Of a stretch of DNA of 64,000 nt, positions 1 through 12,811 are shown in pieces (within the stretch, counting starts at the first letter, position 1; every line of letters begins with the position of its first letter). A model generated the notes under the pieces. The model saw only the letters and a list, made by a program, of their open reading frames with translations, had not been told where the DNA came from and ran no database searches. Source of the DNA: Ophiura sarsii (Eukaryota > Echinodermata > Ophiuroidea > Amphilepidida > Ophiuridae); the NCBI GenBank assembly GCA_035610835.1, contig CM069452.1, forward strand, positions 6,290,171-6,354,170, written 5' to 3'. A program made the translations under genes and the position numbers.

Positions 1-2934
1 GAGTAGAAGCACATAATCTGTACCTGAATGTCGTCAAAGTATTTGATGAACAACCGGAACATTTTGTACTGAAAGCGTCCATTGTTGCTTGGGGTGAGTT
101 GTATTAGAAACGATAAAGTAGGTAAGGTTACATACCATGATTATTTACTGTTCATGTTTTATGATTAGATCTATTAATAGAACCTCTGACCATTGCAAGC
201 CAGTGTCCAGTGAGTGATACAGTGACCAGGAAAGTAAATAATGTTAGTAATAAATGGGACTGGCCACCTCCATTATGCTAACTATCCAATTGCTCGCAAT
301 CAGCCACCTGTCAAAATATTAGTAGATTGCCCTACTTCAAATCATATGACAAAGCTAATATTTCGTGTGCTTATTATCCTCGTGACTTCTTATCATGAAT
401 ATTATTTTATTGTTAACTTTTGTATTTAAAAGCAGTTGACCCGCAAAGATCAACTTTAGAAATGTGTTGCGATTACTTTTGATCATTTAAAACAAATTAA
501 GATGATTTCTATTTCTGTGTGATTATCTGTTGCAGGTGTACCGCTATTGGTATCTGTGATTTCTGTAAGCGCCGGGTTCCACCCGTATTACGACCACCTC
601 GATTAGTAAGTATTCTATAGCAGATTTCGAAACTTTGACCGATGTACCTTATTCCACATTTTAACCGAAACCCATTTGGTACTAGGAATTAACACTGACT
701 AATATAGGTGATTGCGGTATTTTGAAAAAGTTTACTTTAGCTCCCAGATTCTGGACTGTACTAGTATCGTCCGATACTGTAAGACCCCGTATCAATCGAT
801 ACTGGTACAAAGTCAGTGTTCTTGTATTGGCTGATACTGGCACATACAAAATGTTCCCGTATCGTGCGATACTGGAACATAATTATGTACCAGTATCGTT
901 CAATACTGCTCGATACTGGAATACAATTTGGTGTTCCAACATCGACCGATACTGGAACAGTAAAATCGTACCGGTATCGACCGATACTAGCAACTTATAT
1001 ATTCCAGTATTGTATGATACTGGTACACCAGTATCTGGGACCTAAAGTACACGTTTTCCGGTATTTTTCTGTAATGTTTAGATGCTACTGGTTTCGCTGT
1101 CTTTCGTCGTTCAGCTTCAATGGCGGCTGAAGCACAAATATTTAGGGGACGAACCAAAATTTAGTCTAATTTATAATGTTGAAACATGTAGGTAAAACGT
1201 ATTCGAACTATTATGGTCCAAAAAACGTTCGTGAACCCATAATTATTGTGAAACAAATTGAGTTAACCTCGGTGAAAAGAGTTAAGCTTATTCAAGCTTG
1301 AATTGATAAACATTGAAACTAATTCGCTCAAAGCGCGACAAAACTGGCAATTTTATCACTTAAAGGTAGATGACCCGATCACATTTTCGTAACACAGAAT
1401 TATTTCAAACATACGGAGATTTTCATATCATATGAAAGCTCGTATTTTTCTCATTATCATAGTGAAATTTGACGGCCTAATTCGGTATAATGACAGAGAA
1501 ATCGACGAAATAGCGTTGAATTACCGCGAATGGTGGTTACCACCGATATAGTTTGTGTACTACTCAATGGGGACAGTTCACAGCATATTGTGCGTCTAAA
1601 ATAAGAACCATAATAGCTATGCATCTCAAATTTTGGGACACGACGTTTTTAAGGATGACCTTTCATGTAGAATAGAAAACTTCAAGTTAAAAATCGGAAC
1701 ATCTACCTTTAAATGGTCCACTATGACATTAAAAATACGTCGCATGTTTCCGCCGCTTATGTTCAGCTTTAACAGATTCTCTTCTAACTCATTCATACTA
1801 CCCTAACTTACAAACCATCTCTACCTTTTTCTTACATTTTCTCTGTTACGCAGTTGTTTCGCTAAAGGTCTACCGTTGTATTTCGGCATTGTCCTACCAG
1901 TCGCAGTAGTTCTGCTGCATAATATCATCACGTTCAGCCTCGTAATGTATCGGCTCTGCAAAGCACACCTTGGCGGTAACGTTACTAAACAGTCACAGAC
2001 CCAAAAGTTAGTTAAGAGACTCCAGAATGCATTTGCAATTTCAATCCTCATGGGGCTCACGTGGGCGTTCGGCTTCTTTGCTATAGGTGACGTCGGGTTT
2101 GCCTTTTCCCTAATCTTTTGTCTCTGCAACTCGTTCCAAGGATTTGTCGTCTTTATCATGTTCTGTTTCAGACAAGAAGATGTCCGGAAGACACTTCGAC
2201 CATATTTTGGATTCCTAGGCTGTCATTTTGCTGATAATCAACGTTCACAGACAACATCAAGCAGTGGATTGTCGCCAACTTCGAAATCAGCGTCAAAGTC
2301 ATTCTACCTTAGCACTACTGACTTCAGCGCTACACTACCGTCTCCAAAACCCACTGCAACCGTCGAGGTAACAACACCGCCACCTACGAAAGACACCGCA
2401 TTCATTAATGGTGCGTATGAGATGCATGACATCGAGGGTAATACACCAGACAAAGCACCTCCCGCGACTAAATCGGCGCCCGATGAGATAGAAACCATTG
2501 TAGATGTTGAGAGCACTGATGAAGCAAAAGAAAAGACGACAGCAGACGATAAAGTAGGCGAGAAATTGGGTGACAAGGAAATTGCCACCGTTGAAAATTC
2601 AGAAGCCTCGAAAGCGCCACTTGTTGAACACGCTGGAGCACCTGCAAACGATACTCTCCCAGCAGCACCTGTAGAAAACGAGGGCTTTCAAACGGTCACT
2701 TTACCGGTCATTTCTATCGACGATGAGGATTTGACGTCACCAAATGAAGACGCAGCTGACGAGGCAGACGGACATTCACCAAGTGGGGCAACAACAGACG
2801 ATAATTCTGATGAGAAACCAGTTTGGCAAGAAAGTGATGATTCAGACGACGACACAATCTTTCCTGCAATTGAGATAGAAGATAACTCCCTCGTGAATGC
2901 CACGATTAAAAGATCTGAAAGTACAAAACGTTAG
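1..2934 (+). CDS. Adhesion GPCR, left duplicate (last three exons only)
   Basis: Mirror copy of the 3' end of the receptor gene at 52954..63675. The exons are 1..93 (window cut; end of TM3 to start of TM4, donor GTGAG), 536..605 (TM4, donor GTAAGT) and 1854..2934 (TM5 to TM7 and tail, stop TAG). All splice sites of the right copy are preserved and no stop or frameshift is seen. Because the window begins inside an exon, whether this is a complete second gene, a truncated duplicate or the other allele cannot be decided here. Introns carry the same palindromic motif array as the right copy. Confidence 0.9.
536..605 (+). CDS. Adhesion GPCR left copy, TM4 exon
   Basis: Identical to 55284..55353 in reverse complement. 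The acceptor TTGCAG and donor GTAAGT are intact. Confidence 0.88.
606..1853 (+). other. Intron of left adhesion GPCR copy
   Basis: It holds the palindromic GATACTGG array at 750..1042. The remainder is AT-rich with no coding signal. The mirror intron is 54035..55283. Confidence 0.8.
750..1042. repeat. Array of about eight imperfect palindromes (CCAGTATCG / CGATACTGG)
   Basis: Short inverted units of the form CAGTATCG, two or three bases, then CGATACTG, often flanked by GTAC, follow each other every 30 to 45 bases. The arms vary by one or two bases between units. The array sits inside a GPCR intron and is mirrored at 54847..55139. Smaller clusters of the same motif occur at 5530..5610, 50275..50360 and about 20568..20605. 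Confidence 0.85.
1854..2934 (+). CDS. Adhesion GPCR left copy, terminal exon
   Basis: Acceptor TACGCAG ends at 1853 and the frame opens with the loop Cys. TM5 to TM7 and the acidic tail match 52954..54034 residue for residue over the 352 codons compared. Some annotation would start at the Met codon at 1876, but the upstream codons YCFAKGLPL belong to the second extracellular loop. Confidence 0.93.
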
Positions 2935-3124
2935 GTTTTTAACATATTAAAACGGAGTATTTCACTCTGGTATGAGACAAAATAACAAAACGTAAGGTTT
3001 CCTGTAAATAATGTTTACTCAAGAAAGTACGTATGCATTATTTCATTTAAAGTTTGCTTTCCTATAAACAATGATAATTATTTCATATGGATGTACATTG
3101 CATAATACGCAAACAGTATAGTTA

Positions 3125-3645
3125 GGGAAGACGTCAAAACTCGACCGCCCGTTGACCGCCGGTTACGGGCGGTTCCGCTCGGTTCTTTCAGATCAAATGT
3201 TTTACTGGTATATGAATATTCGCGCATGCAACTTCACTGAACAACCGCCGGTTGACTTAATGCTGTAACCAGACCAATTTACACTATCAATCTGTTACTT
3301 TGCGGTCATAATAGCTCTCTCTATAATCGTTCTATAAAAAAAACCATTCATAGACTTTCGGTATTGATTTTAAAAAGTTAATTGAGCTATAAACAGATTG
3401 AAAAAGCCAACCCCAGCGAAAATCAATAGCTGTATTGTACTGGTTGTCAACTGAGCCCATTACTTCAAGATTTTATTGCTCACGCGTGTGACGAGGCACT
3501 ATCAACCGGTCGTGTTCACCAGAGTGTTACTATTTGACCTCATTATGTGTGTATATTATAACAGACGACACGTTTTGTGAGAACCGGGCGGAACCGGCCG
3601 TAACCGGCGGTTGCCTGGCGGTCGAGTTTTGACGTGATCCCTTAT
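3125..3645. mobile_element. MITE with long terminal inverted repeats (left arm)
   Basis: Ends about 70 bp long are inverted copies beginning near ACGTCAAAACTCGACCGCC and rich in ACCGCCGGTTACGG. There is no coding capacity over about 520 bp. It lies just downstream of the GPCR stop and is shared by both arms, so it predates the duplication or haplotype split. Confidence 0.8.
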
Positions 3646-3724
3646 ACATACACAGGACAAGTATATTTTCTAAATATTGAAATATATTGCACTTATTATA
3701 ACCAACTCAAAATGTAGCATATCA

Positions 3725-3730
3725 AATAAA
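3725..3730 (+). promoter_or_regulatory. Candidate polyadenylation signal AATAAA, left GPCR copy
   Basis: First AATAAA I noticed downstream of the stop codon, about 790 bp away and beyond the MITE. If used, the MITE is part of the 3' UTR. Position alone supports it. Confidence 0.3.
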
Positions 3731-6535
3731 TATTGACTGCTTTTTTATTCGGGGATTATATCAATTGAATGTCTTTTAGGTACAATAGCTGAAATATTTC
3801 CATGAGATGGAATAATGGTCCAGGGCAGACGAAAATGTGACTGGTGTTATCACATGTTTATACAAGTATTGCTATTTTTCTGATTTTCTACAACCATCAT
3901 ATTGTATTGTTGCACAATTGCGGAACAATTTTGTAAAAATGTATTTTTCTATCGTTCTGCAGTAACAATAGAACTAACTGTTTTCATTTAATTTCACATT
4001 CACTATTTCAAATAATGGCTAATACATTTTAAAAATGAATTTCATGATAGTAGTGCCAGATACATACATGAGGATATGCCATAGGCTTGTACCATAATCT
4101 TATATCAAAATAGACTTTAGAATGTTTCCAGAGTTTTGTAAAATGAGTATAAAACTTTATCCATTTTTAATTTTTTTTTACCCGAATGTGGTAAATATTA
4201 TTTGTGTGTTACAGGTATAGGTATTTATCGTTGCAGTAACAAATCAGTTACCCTTTTGAGGATAATTTAAACTTTATGTGGCGCAGTAGTAAATGCGCTA
4301 TACTCAAAATACAAAGATGTCTGGTTCGATCCAGCAACATTATACGAAAATGGGGTGGGTATTGCGCTCCTGAGAACAATTAAAGGACTGATGCCAATTC
4401 CTTTGACCTTAAAGTGATTTAATCAGATTTGTAGTATAATTATGTTACATTTGTATGTTTTACTCAGGAACATTTTGATAGACAATAGTTTATATAACTA
4501 GTCTTAAACCTTTTTCTATTGTATTTGTTGGTGGTTGTTAAATAATTTGCTCGTATATATTTTAAGCTGTGTAAAATGGTCACATTCACTTTTCCCCCAT
4601 CGCAATTGTAGACTTGATTTCAAGTCTCAGACTCACTACCCTCTCTCTCCCAATTCCTGGTACAAGTCATATTTTCCATTGATTCGAAACTATAATATTT
4701 TGTAGAGCTAGTGCATATCTCATTGACCCTACATGTATACCTATCGCATGTATTTTATGTATTTGGGACAATGTGTGAGAGATGCCGTGTCCTCATATAG
4801 GGTCATGACCACCATACACCACACACTTATCATTCATGACAATGACATGTATATTTAGTAACTGTTTCAATATATGGATATTTTGACAAAACATAACTAC
4901 ACCCTAGGCTCTTTCCTGTCAAACACTGAGCTCCCAATACACCAACCGCTGGCCGCCTGCAACCAAACTTTCTGGCCTATCAGTGATGGGTAATAACAGG
5001 TGGATACTGGATGGGGTAACATCATTGCCTGGTGTAAAGTGTGAAATACTGTTGCAATATTAATGTTACTGTTTTTGATAGTGAAATGGTTTTACAAATA
5101 AGAAGGCCTTGATGACAAGGCTATCGCAATTGAGGCTTCAGTACCAGACGAAAACCTAAATAAGTGTGAAGAATTGAAAAAGATCATATAGTATTGCTTT
5201 AAGATGAACAATCCAGCACAATATTATAATACATTCTTATGAAAGTTACATGCAACAAACCTATATCATAAGTTATATATCTTTTTAAATGCTGTATACA
5301 TTGTATAATCAGACTTTGTGCATATTAATGTACCATGTAATTCCACACCGGTAAATAGCTTGAGTCCTGCCCAGTATGAGTCGGATATTTGTCTTATTCT
5401 AGCAACCTGTGGCCCTAAACATAGCCGCAGTAGTCAGAAAAGGCACTCACAAATTATCAAAATTAAAATCCAAGCATGATTTTAGGACTATACCTAATAG
5501 CAAAGTGAAAAAAGAAAGAAATAAAGGTTGCCAGTATCGCTCGATACGGGTACGATTTTACTCGGTCGGATACCGGAACGTAAGTATTGGGCGATACTGC
5601 CAGTAGTGATTTGTCCCATGGACGATAGTGGTAATACATCTGTTATCGAAATTTCAAAGGCTCATTTATCGAAAATATCGAGGTACCATATAAAGTGTGC
5701 ACTTCAAGGATCACAAATATATAATGACTTTAGGAGAAATGCAAATTTGAAAAAGAAAAAACAAAGTCGCTTTAAACGCAAAAATTGATGTTTTTTTTAA
5801 AGTGTAGGGAACCTATTTACCGGTGTGCAACCATGTAAGCGGAATGAGGGCGTGTTTGATATTGATTGGCGCTGGTCGCTGGACTTTGTTTGTGTCGCCT
5901 CAATAAAATGAAGAAAGCATAATAGAATAAATAATAATAATATAGTCGAATGTGTGATTACTGATCTTACTTGTGACTTCCTTTTGTCGACCATCGCATA
6001 TCGTAATATAAGTTTTGCAGGCAAATTTCGCACTATGTTCGCTCAGTTAAGCAAGTATGATTTTGGTGGTTTTCGCGCGAAATAGATTTTGAAGTTTCAC
6101 AATCACGCTTTCTAACGATTAGTTAATCCCTTTTACCTTAAATGTGCAGTTAATTGTAAAACATTAGCAATCAATTTCGCCAATATGCCATATTTTAGGG
6201 AGTGACATTACACCCCAGGGATCAAACCCTATGAAATATAACTCAATTTACTAGCAGACCATAAACATGATAAACGTTGCAATGGCTACAAGATACAGAT
6301 ACAGGGACATTTTTGTTGTCGATTTCAACCGTGATGCCAACCGTCAAGTTTACTAATTTTAAAATGAGGGGATTGACATCTTAGAAGTGGTAGATAAATT
6401 AAACATCAACAATTTGATTCTAATATTTACTTCTGTGTATATAAAAGCAGTTTACCAACCCACGGAGTTTACAATTACACAATAACAATATTAACAAAAC
6501 ACCGGTGAATGTTCCAACCACAAATAAGCAAGGAC
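3731..6535. other. Intergenic stretch without recognised genes (left arm)
   Basis: AT-rich DNA with only the tRNA-like element at 4276..4340 and a small GATACTGG cluster at 5530..5610. Short open frames here differ between the arms by frameshifting indels, which argues against coding. Confidence 0.6.
4276..4340 (+). repeat. tRNA-like SINE head (left arm)
   Basis: A D-arm-like hairpin (GCGC with a ten-base loop, then GCGC, 4281..4298) containing a box A-like stretch is followed at 4321..4334 by a perfect T-arm with box B GGTTCGATCC. The acceptor stem is not paired, so this is a tRNA-derived element rather than a functional tRNA. Confidence 0.6.
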
Positions 6536-6536
6536 A

Positions 6537-6604
6537 TGCACCGGCGAGGTCTTGAACCCCGGTCTCCTGAACTCTAGGCAGGCGCCTTAACCTCTAGGCG
6601 ATCA
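6537..6604 (-). repeat. tRNA-derived SINE-like segment (left arm)
   Basis: On the minus strand a box A-like GATCGCCTAGAGGTTAAGG and a box B GGGGTTCAAG are about 40 bases apart, as in tRNA-related SINEs. The ends do not pair as an acceptor stem. The same unit is at 49249..49316. Confidence 0.6.
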
Positions 6605-7992
6605 GTAAAAGCTGAGAATACGGCAATTGAACCAGAGGTAAGTGTTTTAGCGACGGGGTTAAACAATACACATATTAACAAACAATAACTGTGTTATCGC
6701 GCTAAACTCCCATAGGCAGATAAGGTGGTGCACATAAACCGAAAGGTCGATGATAAAATGCGAAGAGAAATTGAACTTATTCATGATGGAAACCCCTTTA
6801 TGACTATGGTTGGAATGGACACTCACCTTCAGACACCATTAGGAAATGGTGCCAAATTCAACCTTCATAACGTGGGAACCGAGTAAAAATGAGCAATTAA
6901 ATCTAACTTAACCAATTGTTAAATTTGGTACCATTATTTTAAGGTTTTTTTAGTGATCTACATATTACCGATAAAGGAATTTGTATCATAAAATATGAGT
7001 TACCATCAGATACAAAAACGTGTAAGATAATAACCTATACGTCTAAGGTAAAACGTCTAAGATGCTGTTTGATTTGACCAGTAATAACTTAACTGACTCA
7101 GTGTATTATACATTGCGTAGGTTACATAAACTACCGCAACGCAAAGGTTAATTTAAGCCAAAATAAGCTTACTTTACGCTACCACATTCAAGCTAATAAA
7201 AACGCTTGAAAACGTCATTAATGGCAATTAAAGGAACAATATAACATTGATCAAATGCTAGCAGCGTCAGACCATAGAATTGATATAAATCAAACAAGCC
7301 CGGGGATGTTTACGGATGGATTGGAGGATGGAAATTCAAGGTCAACAGCATATCGGATATCGTACTAGCTTAAGCTCCGGTCACACTAGACGTTAAATAC
7401 CGTGCGTTACCATTACATTCCCGTTGCCTGTAATGTTTGAGCCCAAGTTTGACAGGTTGAACTGGCCATGACGCTAGTATTAGTAAGTTCCACCCAAGAA
7501 TTACATCCATCTAACACCATTGACCGCATGCTGGGGGACTTTGAGTGTGGCAGCGGTGGAACTGGTAGCAAGCCCGAAGGCGCTGCAGTCTTGGCACATG
7601 ACTTAGCACACGTGGTGACTTTCAGCCGGATTTGGGCTAGTTTTAATACTAAAATCTGCTCTTCGGATAATATAATGTGATTTCTTTTCTCGAAATTTGA
7701 ACTTTTGTTTTACAAAATATGATACAGCACTACGACTCAGTGATCCAGAGGGCGTCATCATCCGATGACGTCATCAATAAACAGACTAGAAACACTAGCT
7801 CTGGATCAAACACAATCCACTGAGGAAGACAACCGAATTGTTGTCGAAACCCGTATGGAAAAAGTAAGTTTCCTAATTGGAATTTTCTAACGAAAATTAT
7901 TATCATGATACAGCACTAGTTTATATGACAAATTAAAGTTAACAGATTTAATTTCTTAACACAACAACATTTTTCAAAAGTAATATATAGGG

Positions 7993-8890
7993 CTTCTAGT
8001 TACTGCTTCAGAATGATGAATGTTTGCCTTAAAATGCCTAAAACCCAGGAGCTTACCAGGGGCTTCGCCCGTGGACCCCATCAGGGCCCAAAGGCAGGAC
8101 CCTGGACCCCATCCACTTGGTGTGGATGTTGTTTAAGTTAGAATCTGAATGTGCACACTTGTGGTTTGGATTTTACTCCTGTTACCTGATAGTACTATCT
8201 ATATTGTTATGACGCTGTTTGTTTATAAATGTTTATTGATGTATAAACTCTAGAATCACTTGAATAGTCGTATCTGTGCGTTCTCTTTAAACGTGGCCAG
8301 TTCATCGTTACCACGGAAGAGAACACATCTATTGTTTATTCTTGCAACGTCTCTTGATTATCGTATTATAGTCTATGTTAATGGCGTGTTTGATTTAATA
8401 AATAATGTGTGAATGTACGTAATTGAGTTGTCATGTGTTCCATTAGTATGCCAAGCGAGTCAGCTTTAACCTTCATAATAATATGTAGGAATCATTGGGT
8501 TTTTTAGTTTGTAGGCATATGACAAAATGCCAAAATTACTGCTTCAGAATGCTGACATTTTGCCTTAAAAATGCCTAAACCCAGGAGCTTCCATCAAGGG
8601 GCTTCGCCCCTGGACCCACCAGGGGCCCTAAAGGGCTCCAGGGCCCCTACCACTTGCTGTGGATGTTGTTTAAGTTAGAATTTGAATGACTGTGTACACT
8701 AGTGGTTTGGATTTTACTCCTGTTACTTAATAGTGCTACCTATTAGGAATTATATTTTTTTGTTAGTAGGCATGTGAGAAAATGCCAAAATCACTGCTTC
8801 AGAATGCTGAATATTTTCCTTTAAAAATGCCTAAAACTCAGGATCTCCCAGTGGCTTCACCCCTGCGCCCCACCCACTGGTCGCTCAACT
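7993..8890. repeat. Three diverged copies of a TGCTTCAGAATG / GGGGCTTCGCCC repeat (left arm)
   Basis: Copies near 7993..8205, 8500..8750 and 8755..8880 share CTGCTTCAGAATG, a run of TTAAAAATGCCTAAA, a GGGGCTTCGCCCCTGG stem-loop and, in two of them, GTGGATGTTGTTTAAGTTAG. All are in the same orientation and non-coding. Mirrored at 43060..43925. Confidence 0.7.
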
Positions 8891-9420
8891 CGCTCCGCTC
8901 ACAGGGATACAAGATGTGGCCTCCATCAAAACAGTCCTGGATACGCAACTGTCTCTGGTACAACCGCGGCCTCTTCGAGAACCAGCCTATTCCGGACGAA
9001 GTTCTCTTTCAAGATGAGGTCTCAATCTTTCATTAAGGATGTAGAATGAAGTAGAATCTTGCTGGCATAAGCATGATAATGGATAAGGGCTATTATCTGC
9101 TGTTCGTGATTTCACTGACATCCCGTATTTCGTTAGTGTGAGGAAAACAGGTTTTACAGTCTTCTGGCTATGTTCGAGTGTGCCATATTTTTTCACTGTT
9201 TATTGCAGAGCTGTAGCAGGATTGAGACTCTATAGCTCTCTATTCTCATCAAAAGTTGTTGAGTAGCTCGCCAGGGATATCAACTGTGCTAGGTTTGTTG
9301 TTTTTAAGCGTCTGGATAGCATTCTTAATTTCAGACAAAAGAATATCAGGCTCCTCGATCTTCATTGCACTCGATGTCCGTTTGCACGTCAATGACCTCT
9401 TGAGATGCATATAGCTCCTT
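8890..9420 (-). pseudogene. Non-LTR retrotransposon reverse-transcriptase relic (left arm)
   Basis: Minus-strand frames give EEPDILLSEIKNAIQKLK-like text and then YILNERLRPHLERELRPE. These are the conserved region before the RT fingers and the segment that normally precedes QAGFR in the RT of non-LTR elements. Stops and shifts separate the pieces. It is the mirror of the clearer copy at 42490..43030. Confidence 0.65.
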
Positions 9421-10305
9421 TGCCATTCTATTAGGACATGGAAATGAGATTATACAATGTATAGTTTTTATCGGTTTCGTATGACAAAATAAACGCCAAT
9501 AGACGCACGTCACATGAGGTTGACAGGCCTCTCGTAAGTACGCGAGGTCAAACTCAGCAAAAAAACAACCCGGTGAAACGCCATCCGTGGTGCGCAATAC
9601 GTAAGCTCGACCTCACGACTCTGATTGGTTAGCGGCATTTTGTGAGTTTTCAAGCATGCGCAGTAAGTTGATCGAAGTGCGCCCACGTATGTCGGACTGT
9701 GGCCAGGAGAATATGTGCCGTATATAAAACCACAAACTAGTCCTGAAACGGGGTTTAAAAGTTGTTTACCTAAATCACGCAGCTTTCTTTTATAGCTCGC
9801 TTGCCTTTCTGGTTAACGTGAGCACCATAACTACACTAGTCATTAAGTCGCAACCGGGTCTAGACTATTGTGTCATTTGTCATTATATTTTTTTGTGGGA
9901 ACACGGCCTTGTATACAAAGTATGTGTTCTTACCATTTAAACAGGCTTAATATATCAGGAAATAGTGTCGAAACATTCTGTTGGTCATTTGGGGTCCAAT
10001 TTAAACATTTGGCGGCCATCTTGGATATTTCAAAAGTTTCATGGCATGTGTTGATGATACCTTGTATATAATTACCAACCATACATGCTTCCGAAAGAAA
10101 ACAACTTTGTTTTAACAGTATGCCTTTTTAATCAAGCCTCAATTATGTCAATCGAGAAGGTTTTAACTTTTTAATAAAACAATAACTAAGACCTATGGCG
10201 AAAATCCGGCCAAAATATTCACATTTGAAGCAGCAATCCAAGATTTGTTAGGATCTATAGCACTCCTGCACGCTAGCCCGCGGAAGCTTATGGTGGTGTG
10301 TACCC
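9421..10305. other. Intergenic repeat-like DNA shared by both arms
   Basis: No gene recognised. The open frame near 9868..10071 has a counterpart at 41742..42002, but both lie in repeat-like DNA and match nothing I know. Confidence 0.5.
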
Positions 10306-10309
10306 TTAA

Positions 10310-12075
10310 ACGTGCATGTCATTCTAGTGATAGTTATATATCAAATGAAAGCTTGTGACTTCTAGATTCCAAATTATGTTTTTTTAATTTTGTATAAACT
10401 TCTAGAAAGCCTCTATGCCTTTTTAAAGTTTTCATTGACTTCCCTCTCTAAAAAAAGATTTAGCGACCTTGCAAATCCACAGGGTGGTGATGACATCATC
10501 TCCTGTACCACCACCTTACACTACCAACACAGACAGCACCCATGCACACACCACCCCAGTCTATGGAGTCGAGTATCAATACATAGATGTACTTGTATAA
10601 CATGCATGGACCACCACATAGCATATTAACATTCATATAATTCTATGATTTAATCATGGAATTATTTGTATTGTATAAATTCTACCTGTATTTTAATATA
10701 TTTTAAATCATCGTGTATATGGGCAATTCCATATGGGAACGAGAAAAATCACTATGGTCATTTTGGATAAATGCATACTAGGCGAGGAACAAAATACAGT
10801 TTTTGAATAGCTGTATTAGTGTTTGTGAAAATCCTGTTTGAAGTTGTGTGATATTTGGCTACGAAATTTGGGAAACAGGAGCTAAATATTATAACATTAA
10901 ATAAATCCTAAAAAGCAAAAGGCTTAACTTTCTAAATATTTTTTATTACACAGGTTTGGGGCAAGTTACTTTATATCAAAGGCAATTTTCACCATGGGAT
11001 ATGGTATTACCGAAAAGTAAATAACGTTTTTCTACTGGACTTGTTCTTGCTTATGATGTCATTCTAAATTCTCATCCTTCACCAACCTAATAAGATTCTC
11101 AAACATCAACTTCAGTAATATCTATTCTTATCAAGACAGTGGTAAGTCTGACACCGTCTGGTGTTGATGACTCAGAAGACATCCATCAATAGCGCCCCCA
11201 TGTGTGAAATTGGGGCTGATGACTTCGGAGAGAATTCCCGAGGAAAGCTTCCAAAAAGGTGAGCTTAAAATCTCAGTTGTGAGAAAACAGAAATGTTAAA
11301 TAGGAATTACATTAAGTTCACAATTACAACTTTAGCTTTCTGAAGCTATAAAGAAACTATCTAGTAATCTCTCTTAACTTATTGTTGAACAATCAATCAC
11401 AGCATATGTATGTTAGATTATTATATACTTAAGTCCAATTTTAAACACATTGGTCCTATAGTTTTATATATTGGGTGTTTTTTTAAAGTTTTTCCTCAAT
11501 TTTCTGGTTTTTAAAACAAACACAAATCATCTTTGTGAGCTTAGTTTGCATGCAGGGATTTTCATTTTAGTTTATAATAGTGGAAGTCATGCTGAATGTT
11601 AACACACACATTCAGATAACATGGATAATCTGATATTCAAACAATATACATTTAGGCCTATCTTTGTAGATTTATTCATAATTTCGTGATTAATACGGGT
11701 TTCATTAACAATGAAATTGTTTGTATAATGATGTTATAAAATTGAATCCTACATATTAATAGTATTTTAAATTCAAACATCACACAATTGTAAGGTATTC
11801 CATACTTTCACCATGAGTTAGTGTACATTTTGTTATCAGTGGTGCATGGAGTGGTACAGGGGCTGATGTCATCAGCTTGTGCTGTAATATGATCCGGTGA
11901 ATTTGTTAGATATGAAGGAGGCCCTCTGGAGGTTAAAAGATTGGTGATTTTGATTCTTTTTTACTGATTTTTTGGCACACAGGGTTTCGGAAGAAAATCA
12001 GAAAAATATATTTTGAAATCTAGAGATCACCAGCTTTCCATTGATATATAATGATCCATAGAATAACAGTCACCT
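10310..12075. mobile_element. TTAA-flanked DNA transposon, non-autonomous, left arm only
   Basis: TTAA at 10306..10309 and 12076..12079 flanks 1766 bp. The ends are imperfect inverted repeats over about 75 bp: ACGTGCATGTCATTCTAGTG inward from the left, AGGTGACTGTTATTCTATGG inward from the right, both followed by ATATATCAA and GAAAGCT. The right arm has a single TTAA at the matching point (near 41102), an empty site. The TTAA target suits piggyBac- or Kolobok-type transposition; no transposase is encoded. Confidence 0.82.
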
Positions 12076-12811
12076 TTAATAGTTGAATTGTAGCGGCCAT
12101 ATTGAAAACGCCCTAACACACAAACTGCCAGGGTACCAATTGTCTACCCTCAGTGTTTTGGTGTGTTTGATGGTGTAAGTCATTGCTGTGAACGTAGGGC
12201 CTCGAAAATTCTCACGGAAAGTTAGTTTGATGTTGAGCCAACTCACGTATTATGTATTACTTTCAGTAAGGATTAGTAAACGTCAGTTTGAATTTGAGCC
12301 AACTCATTACTTTAAATAGGATTAATAAACATTAATTTGGTTTTGCACCAACAAGTTTTATGTATACTTTCAACAGGAATTCTATTGTTGCGGTTCATTT
12401 CACAAACCGTGATTTATTGAATGCTTCATTAAATCATGCTGGTAACACATGCTGACTATTAAGCTGATTCACGGAGCGTTAGTGAAGCAATTTTCCCTTT
12501 CGGTTTTTTTTTTGGGGGGGGGCGAAGCCACCCTATTAGCATGTGATTGCAAAAATGTACACATTTAGGTCTTTCTAGACATAATTGGAGGCTGCCTTGT
12601 TTGTAGTCCTTGTAAATTACATGTACCTATGCAGTTTATTTTAACAGTACCCGCAGTCTGTGCTGGAGTCAAAGCTATATTTGTTTATAGTTGATGATTC
12701 AATCAGAGAGATGTTATTATATCCCAACAGAGAGACATAATAGCTTATCTTGTTTGACTAAGGAGAAATCTCCACTTGTTTTCTAATAAGTGGTGAGTTG
12801 TGGAGGTGTCA

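Noticed and set aside
722..1130. Overlapping 104- and 107-codon frames inside the GPCR intron
   Set aside because: They read through the GATACTGG palindrome array (repeated RYW, DTG); repeat translation, not a gene.
2304..2903. Open frames opposite the receptor tail
   Set aside because: Antisense shadows of the terminal GPCR exon; the same shadows occur on the mirror copy.
6537..6604. Possible true tRNA gene
   Set aside because: Boxes A and B are present, but the ends cannot pair into a seven-base acceptor stem.
7468..7680. 70-codon frame conserved in both arms (also 45082..45294)
   Set aside because: Conservation is expected from the duplication; it has no splice context or known domain, so I do not call it a gene.
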